From positions 413 through 64,412 of the forward strand of contig NZ_JAGKTC010000001.1 in the NCBI RefSeq assembly GCF_017939625.1: DNA of 64,000 nt, given 5' to 3'. The translations under genes were made by a program, and so were the position numbers. The stretch is from Pseudoxanthomonas helianthi. GTDB lineage: Bacteria; Pseudomonadota; Gammaproteobacteria; Xanthomonadales; Xanthomonadaceae. Below are positions 1 to 6,804 of the stretch, piece by piece. The notes beneath the pieces are model-generated. The model made no database searches and had not been told where the DNA came from. It saw nothing but the letters and a program-made list of their open reading frames with translations. Each line of letters starts with the position of its first letter. Positions within the stretch are counted from its first letter, which is position 1.

Positions 1-7
1 CAGGACT

Positions 8-394
8 ATGAGATACGTCGCCATCATTTTATTGCTATTCGCTTCATGCGATGCCTCAGGCGGAGACCTTTCGGCGCGAGTGGCCGCTGGCAACAAGGCA
101 ATTGCAACTCCCGAGGGCAAAGCTTATGACGGGGCTTTGGCCCCGGCTATCCAATCAGCAATGCTTGCCTGTGTTCCTCCAGGCTCACCTGCTGACGGGC
201 GTACCGGAAAATTTGCCCTCGTTGGCTATGTTGACGCCTCCGGCCATCTCTCCGGGATAGAGGTCGAGCCCGTTACTCCCGTGTCTCGTTGCTTCGCAGA
301 GAAGTTTGGGGCCAGCGAACTCCCTGTGCCGCCGTACCCCACCCAATGGGGCAATGCATACCCCGTCACAGTAGAGATGACGATCACTCCGTGA
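8..394 (+). CDS. Small secreted hypothetical protein (cassette-like)
   Basis: A 128-aa protein that I do not recognise. It begins with a short hydrophobic signal (residues 3-13) ending in FASC, which could serve as a weak lipoprotein box with Cys14. The rest is soluble and ends in a strand-like VTVEMTITP tail. The gene is less GC-rich than the core genes to its right and is followed by an attC-like sequence. This fits a mobile integron cassette, whose genes are typically small and of unknown function. The gene is complete; its start lies 7 nt from the window edge, so its ribosome-binding site cannot be judged. Confidence 0.6.
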   Translation: MRYVAIILLLFASCDASGGDLSARVAAGNKAIATPEGKAYDGALAPAIQSAMLACVPPGSPADGRTGKFALVGYVDASGHLSGIEVEPVTPVSRCFAEKFGASELPVPPYPTQWGNAYPVTVEMTITP

Positions 395-406
395 GCGGGC
401 TGGGGT

Positions 407-464
407 TTCGCCATTCATTCGAACCAAAGCCGCTCCGCGTGCAGGTCTAGTTCCGGCGTTAGCA
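407..464 (+). repeat. attC-like recombination site 1
   Basis: The stretch between the first two genes has the layout of an integron attC site: an ATTCATTCGAACC-like left arm, a central GCCGCTCCGCGTGC block, then a right arm ending in GCGTTAGCA. The terminal GTTAGCA departs from the GTTRRRY core at the sixth and seventh bases, so the site looks degenerate. Identification rests on position (directly after a small gene, before the next) and on similarity to Xanthomonas-type attC sites; folding the bottom strand was not possible here. Confidence 0.45.
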
Positions 465-482
465 CTCACAACAAGAATCCCG

Positions 483-752
483 ATGAACTCAATCCGTAAA
501 ACACCCATAAGCAGTTCATCCAAGCTAGTGCTCGTCCTATTTGTGGTATTTGGCGCCATTCGGGTTGTTGACTTCATCTTCTACGGACAACAAACGCGCG
601 ACCTGCTGGCCGGGATTGGTTTCTCCCTCATGGCATTTGGCGTTTACAAAAATGGTTTCGGCAAGACCGCTCCAGATGCAAACGGCCGCTACGCATCCAT
701 CGTTGGCGCGGGCTTGGTACTGGCGGCAATCGTCATGCGCTTCTGGCGGTAA
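483..752 (+). CDS. Small integral membrane protein, unknown function
   Basis: An 89-aa protein with three hydrophobic stretches (about residues 14-33, 40-54 and 69-86) and a basic N-terminus, so it is probably an inner-membrane protein with two to three spans. No family is recognised. It lies between two integron-like recombination sites and is of lower GC than the chromosomal genes to the right, which suggests that it is the second gene of a cassette array. The upstream ribosome-binding site is weak, as is common for cassette genes that rely on readthrough. Confidence 0.6.
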   Translation: MNSIRKTPISSSSKLVLVLFVVFGAIRVVDFIFYGQQTRDLLAGIGFSLMAFGVYKNGFGKTAPDANGRYASIVGAGLVLAAIVMRFWR

Positions 753-754
753 GT

Positions 755-767
755 GCTAACGTTAGGC
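755..767 (+). repeat. Collapsed attC remnant (inverse core and core abutting)
   Basis: Immediately after the stop codon, GCTAAC is followed directly by GTTAGGC. The second half is a perfect GTTRRRY integron core site and the first half resembles the complementary RYYYAAC box. The ~50-100 nt that normally separate them in attC are missing, as expected for an internally deleted site. Confidence 0.4.
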
Positions 768-796
768 CGCTGACAAGCATTTCAGGAGACAGCCGA

Positions 797-1204
797 ATGC
801 TCACGGGCAGATGCTTGTGCGGGGCGGTCCAGTACCAATCGGCTGGTCCGATGCTGTTTTCCGCCATTTGCCATTGCCGCGACTGCCAGCGAACGTCGGG
901 GACTGGCGGCGTCCCCGTCCTCGGCGTGCCCAAGACTTCCTTCACCGTCTCCGGGCCGATAAAACAGTCATGCACAAAGGGCGGCAGCGGCCTGCAAGCG
1001 CTCCGCAACTTCTGTCCTGAATGCGGCAGCCTGCTCTTCGGCACTCCCGAGTCGGCGCCCGATCTGGTGACCATCTACGTCGGCACGCTTGACGACCCGA
1101 CGCTCTTCCAGCCACGGGAGGCCATCTTCACCGGACACCGTCCCGCTTGGGCGAAGCTCGCTACGCCGCTTGCCGAGCATGTGGCGCTTCCAGGCGCGCA
1201 GTGA
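797..1204 (+). CDS. GFA/CENP-V-fold zinc protein
   Basis: A 135-aa member of the glutathione-dependent formaldehyde-activating enzyme (GFA)/CENP-V family. The zinc-binding cysteine pattern is visible: CLCG near residue 7, CHCRDCQ around 26-32 and CPECGSLLFG around 75-84. Most such proteins are Zn-binding folds of uncharacterised reaction; a true glutathione role is not implied. A clear AGGAG lies 9 nt before the ATG. The gene sits between two attC-like sequences, and GFA proteins are frequent integron cassette cargo. A second, divergent GFA protein lies at 21.3 kb. Confidence 0.85.
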   Translation: MLTGRCLCGAVQYQSAGPMLFSAICHCRDCQRTSGTGGVPVLGVPKTSFTVSGPIKQSCTKGGSGLQALRNFCPECGSLLFGTPESAPDLVTIYVGTLDDPTLFQPREAIFTGHRPAWAKLATPLAEHVALPGAQ

Positions 1205-1220
1205 GGAGTAACGAGACACA

Positions 1221-1276
1221 GCCTGGCAACTCATTACAAGCCGCTTCGTAGCGGCGCTCAATCCGCACACTAGGCC
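1221..1276 (+). repeat. attC-like recombination site 3
   Basis: This sequence between the GFA and tautomerase genes has the best attC architecture of the three. It has a GCCTGGC left box (GCCTAAC expected), the arm CAACTCATTACAAG, a perfect hairpin CCGCT-TCGT-AGCGG (1241-1254), a CGCTCAAT right arm, and ACTAGGC where GTTAGGC is expected. Two mismatches in each outer box suggest a decayed site. Confidence 0.5.
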
Positions 1277-1292
1277 TCACAGGAGCCCCAGC

Positions 1293-1676
1293 ATGCCACT
1301 CGTGACCGTAACAGTTCTCCGGCCGAAGTCCGTCGAATTCAAGGACACCGTGCTCGCCGCCGTCCACGCGGCATTGGTCAGCATCGGGGTTCCCGAAGCC
1401 GATCGATTCCACCGCGTACTCGAACTGCCTGCGGAAGACTTCCGCTTCGATCGGACTTACCCGGACGTACAGGGCCGAAGAACGGACGACTTCATCCTTA
1501 TCGAGATCCTTCTGTCCGCCGGCCGTAGCGTCAAGGTGAAGCGACAGTTCCTGAACCACCTCATGGACAGCCTATCGTCTGCTGGGCACAACCCTGAGAA
1601 CGTGATGGTCGTCTTCAAGGAAACGACATGGGAGAACTGGGCTTTCGCCGGCGGACGCCAGATCCACGTGCAGTGA
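1293..1676 (+). CDS. Tautomerase-superfamily protein
   Basis: A 127-aa protein resembling the longer tautomerase_2-type members of the 4-oxalocrotonate tautomerase superfamily. It begins MPLVTVTVL, placing a proline right after Met, the catalytic amino-terminal base of this superfamily. The ILIEILLSAGRS segment followed by an amphipathic helix and VMVVFKE matches the usual beta-alpha-beta layout. The substrate is unknown. AGGAG lies 8 nt upstream of the start. It appears to be the last recognisable cassette gene, since no attC-like sequence follows it. The 196 nt to the next gene show nothing I can name. Confidence 0.75.
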   Translation: MPLVTVTVLRPKSVEFKDTVLAAVHAALVSIGVPEADRFHRVLELPAEDFRFDRTYPDVQGRRTDDFILIEILLSAGRSVKVKRQFLNHLMDSLSSAGHNPENVMVVFKETTWENWAFAGGRQIHVQ

Positions 1677-1872
1677 ATCCCGGCCCCACGCCATGAGATA
1701 TATCCTCGTCGCCTGAGTTTTCCGGCACCGCACTCGCCGGCACAGATCACGGATGGGTGTCGGAAAGCCTTGGATGCTTTGCCCTGACGCTCCTATGGCG
1801 CTTCGTTCAAGCCAGCGCGCTTGGTCGGGACCGTGGCGCCGCGACGCTGACCCTCGGACTCGTCGCTTGCGG

Positions 1873-3981
1873 CTATGTAGCGGCTTCAGCCAGCCCCGGC
1901 TGCTGGCTCCGAACGTGGTGCCGCATCTCCCGAACGATCCGCCCTTGTTCCATTACCAGCACTCGATCCGCACTGGCAATGGTCTCGGGACGATGGGCCA
2001 CGATGACCTTGGTCAATCTCAGCGCTTTCACCGCATCGTTTACCAGCCGTTCCCTCATCACATCCAGATGGCTGGTAGCCTCGTCGAGGAACAGCAACCT
2101 GGGCTCGCGATACAACGCCCTGGCCAGAATGACCCGCTGCTTCTGCCCGCCCGATAGCGAGCTGCCCATGTCGCCGATCAGGCTGTGGTAGCCCATCGGC
2201 ATCGCGGCGATCTCGTCATGGACGGCCGCCAGCCGCGCAGCCGCTTCGACACGGCCCTGATCGAAGTCCGGATCGAAGAAGCCGATGTTGTCTGCGATGC
2301 TGCCAGCGAACAGTTGGTCGTCCTGCATCACCGCACCCACGATGGCCCGGACATTGCGCGGCCCGATCTTGCGCAAATCGTAGCCGCCGACACTGACGCT
2401 GCCTGTCGTCGGCTGCAGGAGACCCAGCATCAATTTGACCAAGGTGGTTTTGCCGCATCCCGATGGGCCAATCACGGCGACGGACTCACCCGACTCCACG
2501 GTGAAGCTGCAATCCTTCAACACCCACGGTTCGCCGTCGGCATAACGGAACGACAGGTTTTCCACCGCGATGCGGGTGTCGGCCGGCGGTGGGACTTCCG
2601 GCCTGCCCAGTGCCTCCTCCGGCGGGGTCAACACGATGTCGGAGAGGCGTTCGCCGTGCAGGCGCAACATGCGAAACTCGACCCATTTGTCGATCAACGC
2701 GCCCATGCGCTGGGCGAACTGGTCTTTGTAAGCCAGGTAGGCGATCAGCATGCCCACCGAGAACACATTCTGCAGGGCCAGCACCGCGCCGATCCAGATC
2801 ACAGCGATGCGTTCGGCGCCGAAGACCAGTTGGCTGGCACTGCTAAAACCCAAGCCCATGCGCGCCAGCCGAACCTCCTGATTGACGGTCTCGGTCATCA
2901 GGTTGTCGTAGGTCGCGCGGCGTTGGGATTCCTGCCCGGCCACCTTGACGCTCTGCATGCCGCGCAAGGATTCCAGCAGATGGCTTTGTTGCTTGGCCCC
3001 GGCGATCAGCTGCTGCTCGGTGCGGTCGCGGACAGGACGGAAGGCAACGGCGCGGATGGCGACGTATAGCCCCACCGCCAGCAAGGTGACCAAGGCCAGC
3101 TTCCAGCTGTAGAACAGCATCAGCCCCAGTGTGACCACGGCCATCAATCCATCGATCATGGCTTCGACGAAACTGGTGGTCAGGGTCTTCTGGATGGCCT
3201 GCACGGACGACATCCGCGAGGTAATGTCGCCCAGATGGCGCTTCTCGAAGAAATCCAGCGGCAGCTTCAGCAGATGGGCGAAGACGTTGCCCGTCCATTG
3301 CAGGCCGAGCTTCGACGAGAGGTACACCACCGACCAGCCGCGCAGCAGGCCGATGCCGATCTGCGACAGCAATGCCAGTCCGAAGCCCAATCCCAGCACG
3401 GTCAGCAGATCCTTGTCGGCTGACACCAGCACCTGATCCACGACCCATTGCATGAAGAACGGGGCCAGGATGACGAAGACCTGCAAGGCCACCGACAGCA
3501 GCAGGATTTGCGTCAATGCGCGCCACAAGCCATCTACGGGGCCTGTCAATTGCCGGGCGGTAACGGCAGGCGTCGCCTTCTGCGGATTGAATTCGGCAGT
3601 GGGCGCCAGTTCCAGCGCCACGCCGGTGAAGTGGTCGGAGACCTCGGAAAGCGAAAGCCGGCGTTCGCCGATGGCCGGATCGAAGATCGTGACCTTCGAC
3701 TTGCCGACCTTGGCCAGCACGACGAAGTGATTCAGATCCCAATGCAGCACGCAGGGCAATTTGAGTTGCCCCAAGTGTTCCATTTCCAACCGCAACGGAC
3801 GGGTGGAAAAACCTAGCTGCTGGGCGATATGAATCAACTGGTTGAGCTTTGCGCCCTTCAGCGACAACGAGAAGCGACGGCGTATATCCGGCAGCCCGAC
3901 ACGTATCCCATGTGCATCGGCAACCATGGCCAGAGACACTAAGCCGCATTCGGCCGCTTCGGATTGCAAAATGAGTTTCAT
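1873..3981 (-). CDS. Bacteriocin exporter: C39 peptidase-ABC transporter (CvaB/LktB type)
   Basis: A 702-aa bifunctional exporter that cleaves double-glycine leaders and secretes the mature peptides. The N-terminal peptidase C39 domain carries C12 in SEAAECGLVSL, H85 in DLNHFVVL and D101 in IFDP, forming a complete catalytic set. A transmembrane domain (about 150-430) follows, then an ATPase with Walker A GPSGCGKTT (505-513), signature LSGGQKQR (609-616) and Walker B LLFLDEA. The start is the first in-frame ATG after an in-frame TGA. It lies downstream of two double-glycine peptide genes and a small membrane protein, and is separated by them from its likely HlyD partner. All read leftward, so this is the dedicated processing and export ATPase of the locus. 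Confidence 0.93.
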   Translation of the reverse strand: MKLILQSEAAECGLVSLAMVADAHGIRVGLPDIRRRFSLSLKGAKLNQLIHIAQQLGFSTRPLRLEMEHLGQLKLPCVLHWDLNHFVVLAKVGKSKVTIFDPAIGERRLSLSEVSDHFTGVALELAPTAEFNPQKATPAVTARQLTGPVDGLWRALTQILLLSVALQVFVILAPFFMQWVVDQVLVSADKDLLTVLGLGFGLALLSQIGIGLLRGWSVVYLSSKLGLQWTGNVFAHLLKLPLDFFEKRHLGDITSRMSSVQAIQKTLTTSFVEAMIDGLMAVVTLGLMLFYSWKLALVTLLAVGLYVAIRAVAFRPVRDRTEQQLIAGAKQQSHLLESLRGMQSVKVAGQESQRRATYDNLMTETVNQEVRLARMGLGFSSASQLVFGAERIAVIWIGAVLALQNVFSVGMLIAYLAYKDQFAQRMGALIDKWVEFRMLRLHGERLSDIVLTPPEEALGRPEVPPPADTRIAVENLSFRYADGEPWVLKDCSFTVESGESVAVIGPSGCGKTTLVKLMLGLLQPTTGSVSVGGYDLRKIGPRNVRAIVGAVMQDDQLFAGSIADNIGFFDPDFDQGRVEAAARLAAVHDEIAAMPMGYHSLIGDMGSSLSGGQKQRVILARALYREPRLLFLDEATSHLDVMRERLVNDAVKALRLTKVIVAHRPETIASADRVLVMEQGRIVREMRHHVRSQQPGLAEAAT

Positions 3982-4072
3982 GACGTATGACGATCTTCAC
4001 CTCGCCGTACGCGCGTCAGAATGAATATCGACCACGCTTCACCGGCATGTGCAATGTCCGCCGCAACTCGTG

Positions 4073-4336
4073 CTAGCGCTCCTGCCAAATGACAACGCTT
4101 GCCACAAGCGAAAATAACCCCAGCGCAAATAGAACGAGGACAAACGCGCGACGAAAGGACGAGATCTCAGGATCTTTCGAATATTGACCCGACCCTATAT
4201 CAACCTTTACCGCAAGAGCCAGGAGAAAGAAGCCCGCCATTCCATACCACCCTGTAGCACCTGAACCTAGCCGTTCCGCCACAATACCTAATGTAAAAAG
4301 ACCGACCGAAATCAGGCTTCGTTTTTGACTCGTCAT
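4073..4336 (-). CDS. Small membrane protein, candidate bacteriocin immunity protein
   Basis: An 87-aa protein with three predicted membrane segments (about residues 7-20, 31-45 and 63-84) and no recognised family. The ATG at 4336 is preferred over the one at 4342 because GGAG lies 6 nt before it but abuts the earlier one. It sits between the two peptide genes and the C39 exporter, on the same strand, in the position where self-immunity genes are often found. Its composition is poorer in GC than the flanking chromosome. The immunity role is inferred from location and membrane nature only; a transport accessory role is possible. Confidence 0.65.
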   Translation of the reverse strand: MTSQKRSLISVGLFTLGIVAERLGSGATGWYGMAGFFLLALAVKVDIGSGQYSKDPEISSFRRAFVLVLFALGLFSLVASVVIWQER

Positions 4337-4368
4337 TTTCATCTCCAGAAATCAAAATCCCAGAACTC

Positions 4369-4395
4369 GCCATCCGGGAATCGCTCCCGGATGGC
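4369..4395 (-). terminator. Perfect 11-bp hairpin between peptide genes and downstream genes
   Basis: GCCATCCGGGA pairs perfectly with TCCCGGATGGC across a 5-nt loop, 46 nt after the second peptide gene. No uninterrupted U-run follows on the transcribed (leftward) side, only GATTTTGATTTC about 10 nt later. It may be an attenuator or mRNA-stabilising structure that favours peptide over exporter expression rather than a full terminator. Confidence 0.6.
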
Positions 4396-4441
4396 ATAAA
4401 ACAGCTACGTCATGGAATCCCGATCTACAGCCACGCCAGCT

Positions 4442-4594
4442 CTAATTGATATAAGTCGTCGGCAGAGCAGGCATTGACTCAAGGGCACCCCTAAGCGCCC
4501 TTCCCAGCCAGCTTCCCCATTCATAGGTCATTTCATCACCGCCGGAAACCTGGTCAACCTCGAAAGAACTAAGTTCCTGGATTTCTTTCTTCAT
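4442..4594 (-). CDS. Double-glycine leader peptide B (bacteriocin/microcin precursor)
   Basis: A 50-aa precursor. The leader MKKEIQELSSFEVDQVSGG fits the C39 consensus exactly: L(-12), S(-11), E(-8), V(-7), V(-4), G(-2), G(-1). Cleavage would give a 31-aa peptide starting DEMTYEWG with a GSWLG motif (G27-G31, GxxxG type), an amphipathic RALRGALES segment and the end LPTTYIN. It is mildly acidic and has no cysteine. The frame is open upstream for 25 more codons, but GGAG 7 nt before this ATG and the fit of the leader set the start at 4594. The gene begins 1 nt after the stop of peptide A, so the two are probably translationally coupled. Confidence 0.85.
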   Translation of the reverse strand: MKKEIQELSSFEVDQVSGGDEMTYEWGSWLGRALRGALESMPALPTTYIN

Positions 4595-4595
4595 C

Positions 4596-4742
4596 TCAAT
4601 TCTCCGGGTCAAATCCATCAAGGAAGCCATCAAAGAAGTCTCTGATATTGTTCCGCTCGTAGTAGACAAATGCCAACCCAGCTAATAGGGCGGCATTGCC
4701 ACCATCAACGATGGAAACTTCATGCTCATTAAGGTCACGCAT
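4596..4742 (-). CDS. Double-glycine leader peptide A (bacteriocin/microcin precursor, 48 aa)
   Basis: A 48-aa ORF too short for usual gene-calling cut-offs. Its leader MRDLNEHEVSIVDGG matches the double-glycine consensus: L(-12), E(-8), V(-7), V(-4), GG. The predicted 33-aa mature peptide starts NAALLAGLAFVYYE and ends GFLDGFDPEN. It contains an AxxxG motif (A18-G22) and a GxxxG motif (G39-G43), and is clearly acidic (six D/E against two R). GGAG lies 7 nt before the ATG. GC is about 46% by hand count, far below the rest of the window. Its stop is 1 nt from the start of peptide B, and it lies 65 nt after the HlyD gene. A paired (class IIb-like) bacteriocin is the best reading. Confidence 0.8.
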   Translation of the reverse strand: MRDLNEHEVSIVDGGNAALLAGLAFVYYERNNIRDFFDGFLDGFDPEN

Positions 4743-4807
4743 CTTACTTCTCCAATAGAGACACATTCCCTGTGCCTGGGGCTAGGATTACACCTAACAA
4801 TTTCCAT

Positions 4808-6073
4808 TCATACATTGGCGAATTTCCCCTTTAATGAGTACAGGGGCTCGAACACCCATTCAATTAATCGGCGTTTCTCGCCCAAGATGTCTGCATCTAC
4901 CAGCATCCCCGGCTTCAACGGTTCCGGCTTGCCATAGGCTGTCACCGCCTGCTTCGCCAGCGATACGGTGATGCGATAGAACGGCTCGCTGAAGTCCGCG
5001 TTGCCGATCAATGCGCCCAACTCGCCGGAGCCCAAGGCGCTGCGGCTGATCCTTACCACTTGTCCCTGGTAGTGTCCGAACTTCTGGTACGGATAGGCTT
5101 GATATCGCAGGAACACCTTATCGCCAGGTTCGACGAAGCCGATGGCACGGCTCGGCACAAGCAGCTGGGCCTGCAACTTCGAATTGGACGGCAATAGAGT
5201 CATCAGCGGCTGACCTGCCTGCACTGCCTGCCCCGGTTCCGCCAAACGACTGGCAACCAGACCGCCCACAGGCGCATCGACGCGCAATTCTCCATTGGCC
5301 TCTTGCTGCACGCGCTCCTGATCTAGCGCTGCCAGATCACGACGCGTGGCCGCCAGCGATGCATCCCGCTGAGTCGGCAATTCGTGTATCGACTGTTCCA
5401 ATTGTGCGATGTTGCGTCGTAAAGAGGTAGCCTGGCGCTCCAATGCCTGCTGTGCATTGAGCAGGTCCAGCACTGACTGCTGCTGCTGAGCCAGCGACAC
5501 CTGGCTGACGTACTTCTGCTCGGCCACACTCTTGTAGCGGGACACGGTCTCGTTGCCGATGCGCACCTGCTCGCGACGGCTGGTGATTTCATTCTCGATC
5601 TGGGCCAGTTCCCGGCGGGCCGCAGTCAGTTGGCGCACCGCCCCGGCCATCTGGACATCTATCTGCGTCACCTGCGAGCGACCCAAATCTACTAGGCTGC
5701 TGCTGCGGGTTCGCAAGCCCTCTCGAATAACGGCCAGTGCGTCGCTCCCTGATGCCGTGACTCGCGGCACGTCGATCCTGGCCAACGGTGAGCCCGCACC
5801 GACTTGTGCGCCTTCTTCCTGATAAAGGCGCCCCACGATGCCTGCCGTGGGCGCAACGACGGTGGACAGGCCCCGATCGGGCACCAGCTGGCCGACCACA
5901 TGAGAACGCCGCGTATAGGTACCGAGCGCGAGGAAGAGAACAATCGTTGACGCAACTGCTGCAGCGACACCCGTGAGAACCCAAAGCCCTATTGGCTGGG
6001 CAAGCGAAATGCCACCTAGCCAGCTCGTGCGCTTTGCCTCCAGCACTTCCTTGCGGAACAGTCCCTGCGTCAT
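4808..6073 (-). CDS. HlyD-family periplasmic adaptor (CvaA type) for peptide export
   Basis: A 421-aa membrane fusion protein. After a short cytoplasmic N-terminus (LFRKEVLEAKRTSWLG) comes one membrane segment (about 27-50), a first lipoyl half (VVAPTAGIVGRLYQEEGAQV), a long coiled-coil hairpin (about 110-270), the second lipoyl half (LRVDAPVGGLVASRLAEPGQAV) and a beta-barrel region. In type I secretion such proteins link an inner-membrane ABC exporter to a TolC-like channel; no TolC gene is in this window. It is the first gene of the leftward unit HlyD - peptide A - peptide B - membrane protein - C39 exporter. Its upstream region is shared with a divergent XRE regulator. Confidence 0.9.
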   Translation of the reverse strand: MTQGLFRKEVLEAKRTSWLGGISLAQPIGLWVLTGVAAAVASTIVLFLALGTYTRRSHVVGQLVPDRGLSTVVAPTAGIVGRLYQEEGAQVGAGSPLARIDVPRVTASGSDALAVIREGLRTRSSSLVDLGRSQVTQIDVQMAGAVRQLTAARRELAQIENEITSRREQVRIGNETVSRYKSVAEQKYVSQVSLAQQQQSVLDLLNAQQALERQATSLRRNIAQLEQSIHELPTQRDASLAATRRDLAALDQERVQQEANGELRVDAPVGGLVASRLAEPGQAVQAGQPLMTLLPSNSKLQAQLLVPSRAIGFVEPGDKVFLRYQAYPYQKFGHYQGQVVRISRSALGSGELGALIGNADFSEPFYRITVSLAKQAVTAYGKPEPLKPGMLVDADILGEKRRLIEWVFEPLYSLKGKFANV

Positions 6074-6185
6074 TGCTGCCTGCCCAAATCGTCCTTGCAG
6101 GCTTTGTCGGTAAAAATCAAACTCGCGTCAAGCGACGCCTTCCTTCGAAACCGACGCAATGTGACTTTTCCTACAAATGCGTCAC

Positions 6186-6202
6186 AAGCAAATCAATTGC
6201 TT
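6186..6202. promoter_or_regulatory. Candidate XRE operator 1 and leftward promoter
   Basis: AAGCAA-ATCAA-TTGCTT is a perfect 6-bp inverted repeat with a 5-nt spacer, of the size bound by XRE dimers. On the leftward strand it overlaps a possible -35 TTGATT, followed 17 nt later by TAGGAA, which could drive the HlyD-peptide unit. It lies in an AT-rich divergent intergenic region. Function is inferred from position. Confidence 0.4.
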
Positions 6203-6309
6203 ATCGTCTGTCGCAAGCTGAACTCTACAAGTTGCAGTCAATATTGCTTGCAACCAGAAAATCTCAGATGCGGTGTTTGATCTTGCCGCACGAGGGGTAT
6301 CGCATTAAC

Positions 6310-6320
6310 TTGCATTGCAA
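6310..6320. promoter_or_regulatory. Candidate XRE operator 2
   Basis: TTGCA-T-TGCAA is a perfect palindrome ending 33 nt before the regulator start. A related TTGC-TT-GCAA palindrome occurs at 6244-6253. The shared TTGC/GCAA half-sites across the divergent region suggest multiple regulator sites and autoregulation. Confidence 0.4.
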
Positions 6321-6353
6321 ATACAGTGGCGCAAGGACGAAGCAGGGGTGAAA

Positions 6354-6734
6354 ATGGAGTTTGCCATGCGCATTCGTGCCGCGAGACGCAGCGCAGGCAT
6401 GTCCCAGCGGGAGCTGGCGACGCGTCTGGGCGTTACCCGCGGTGCGGTTGCCAATTGGGAAAGCGACAATGTCGCTCCCGCCACGAAGCGCCTTCAACGT
6501 ATCGCACAAGTCACTCGCGTCAATTTCGAATGGCTCGCAACTGGACGCGGACCGGTGAAGAGGGACTCGCCCCCGGATGAAGTCCATGCCCTGGACACCG
6601 TGACGGAAACGGTGTTCGATCCCTTGGAACTGCGCCTGCTAAGAGCATTCCGGAACATTTCCCGCCACGACCGCATGCGCATCGTCGACTCCGTCCAGAG
6701 CCTTGCGGGCCGGAAATCCATATCATCCGACTAG
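6354..6734 (+). CDS. XRE-family transcriptional regulator
   Basis: A 126-aa DNA-binding protein. Residues 5-60 form an HTH_3 (Cro/CI) domain: RIRAARRSAGMSQRELATRLGVTRGAVANWESDNVAP, followed by RIAQVTRVNFEWLATGRG. The C-terminal half (LELRLLRAFRNISRHDRMRIVDSVQSL) resembles the short helical tail of phage-type repressors. The ATG at 6354 is chosen over the upstream ATG at 6315 because AGGGG lies 6 nt before it and the HTH starts right after. It is divergent from the bacteriocin export unit and is probably its regulator, acting on palindromes in the shared intergenic region. Confidence 0.85.
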   Translation: MEFAMRIRAARRSAGMSQRELATRLGVTRGAVANWESDNVAPATKRLQRIAQVTRVNFEWLATGRGPVKRDSPPDEVHALDTVTETVFDPLELRLLRAFRNISRHDRMRIVDSVQSLAGRKSISSD

Positions 6735-6804
6735 GACGGTTTCGTCAGCATCCGATGAACGATCGCCGCCGGCAAAGCGCGCCACGGATTACCGGGCGCC
6801 CTCA

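Noticed and set aside
4595-4669. 25-residue upstream extension of peptide B
   Set aside because: It overlaps the coding region of peptide A in another frame, and the conserved double-glycine leader and GGAG site place the start at 4594.
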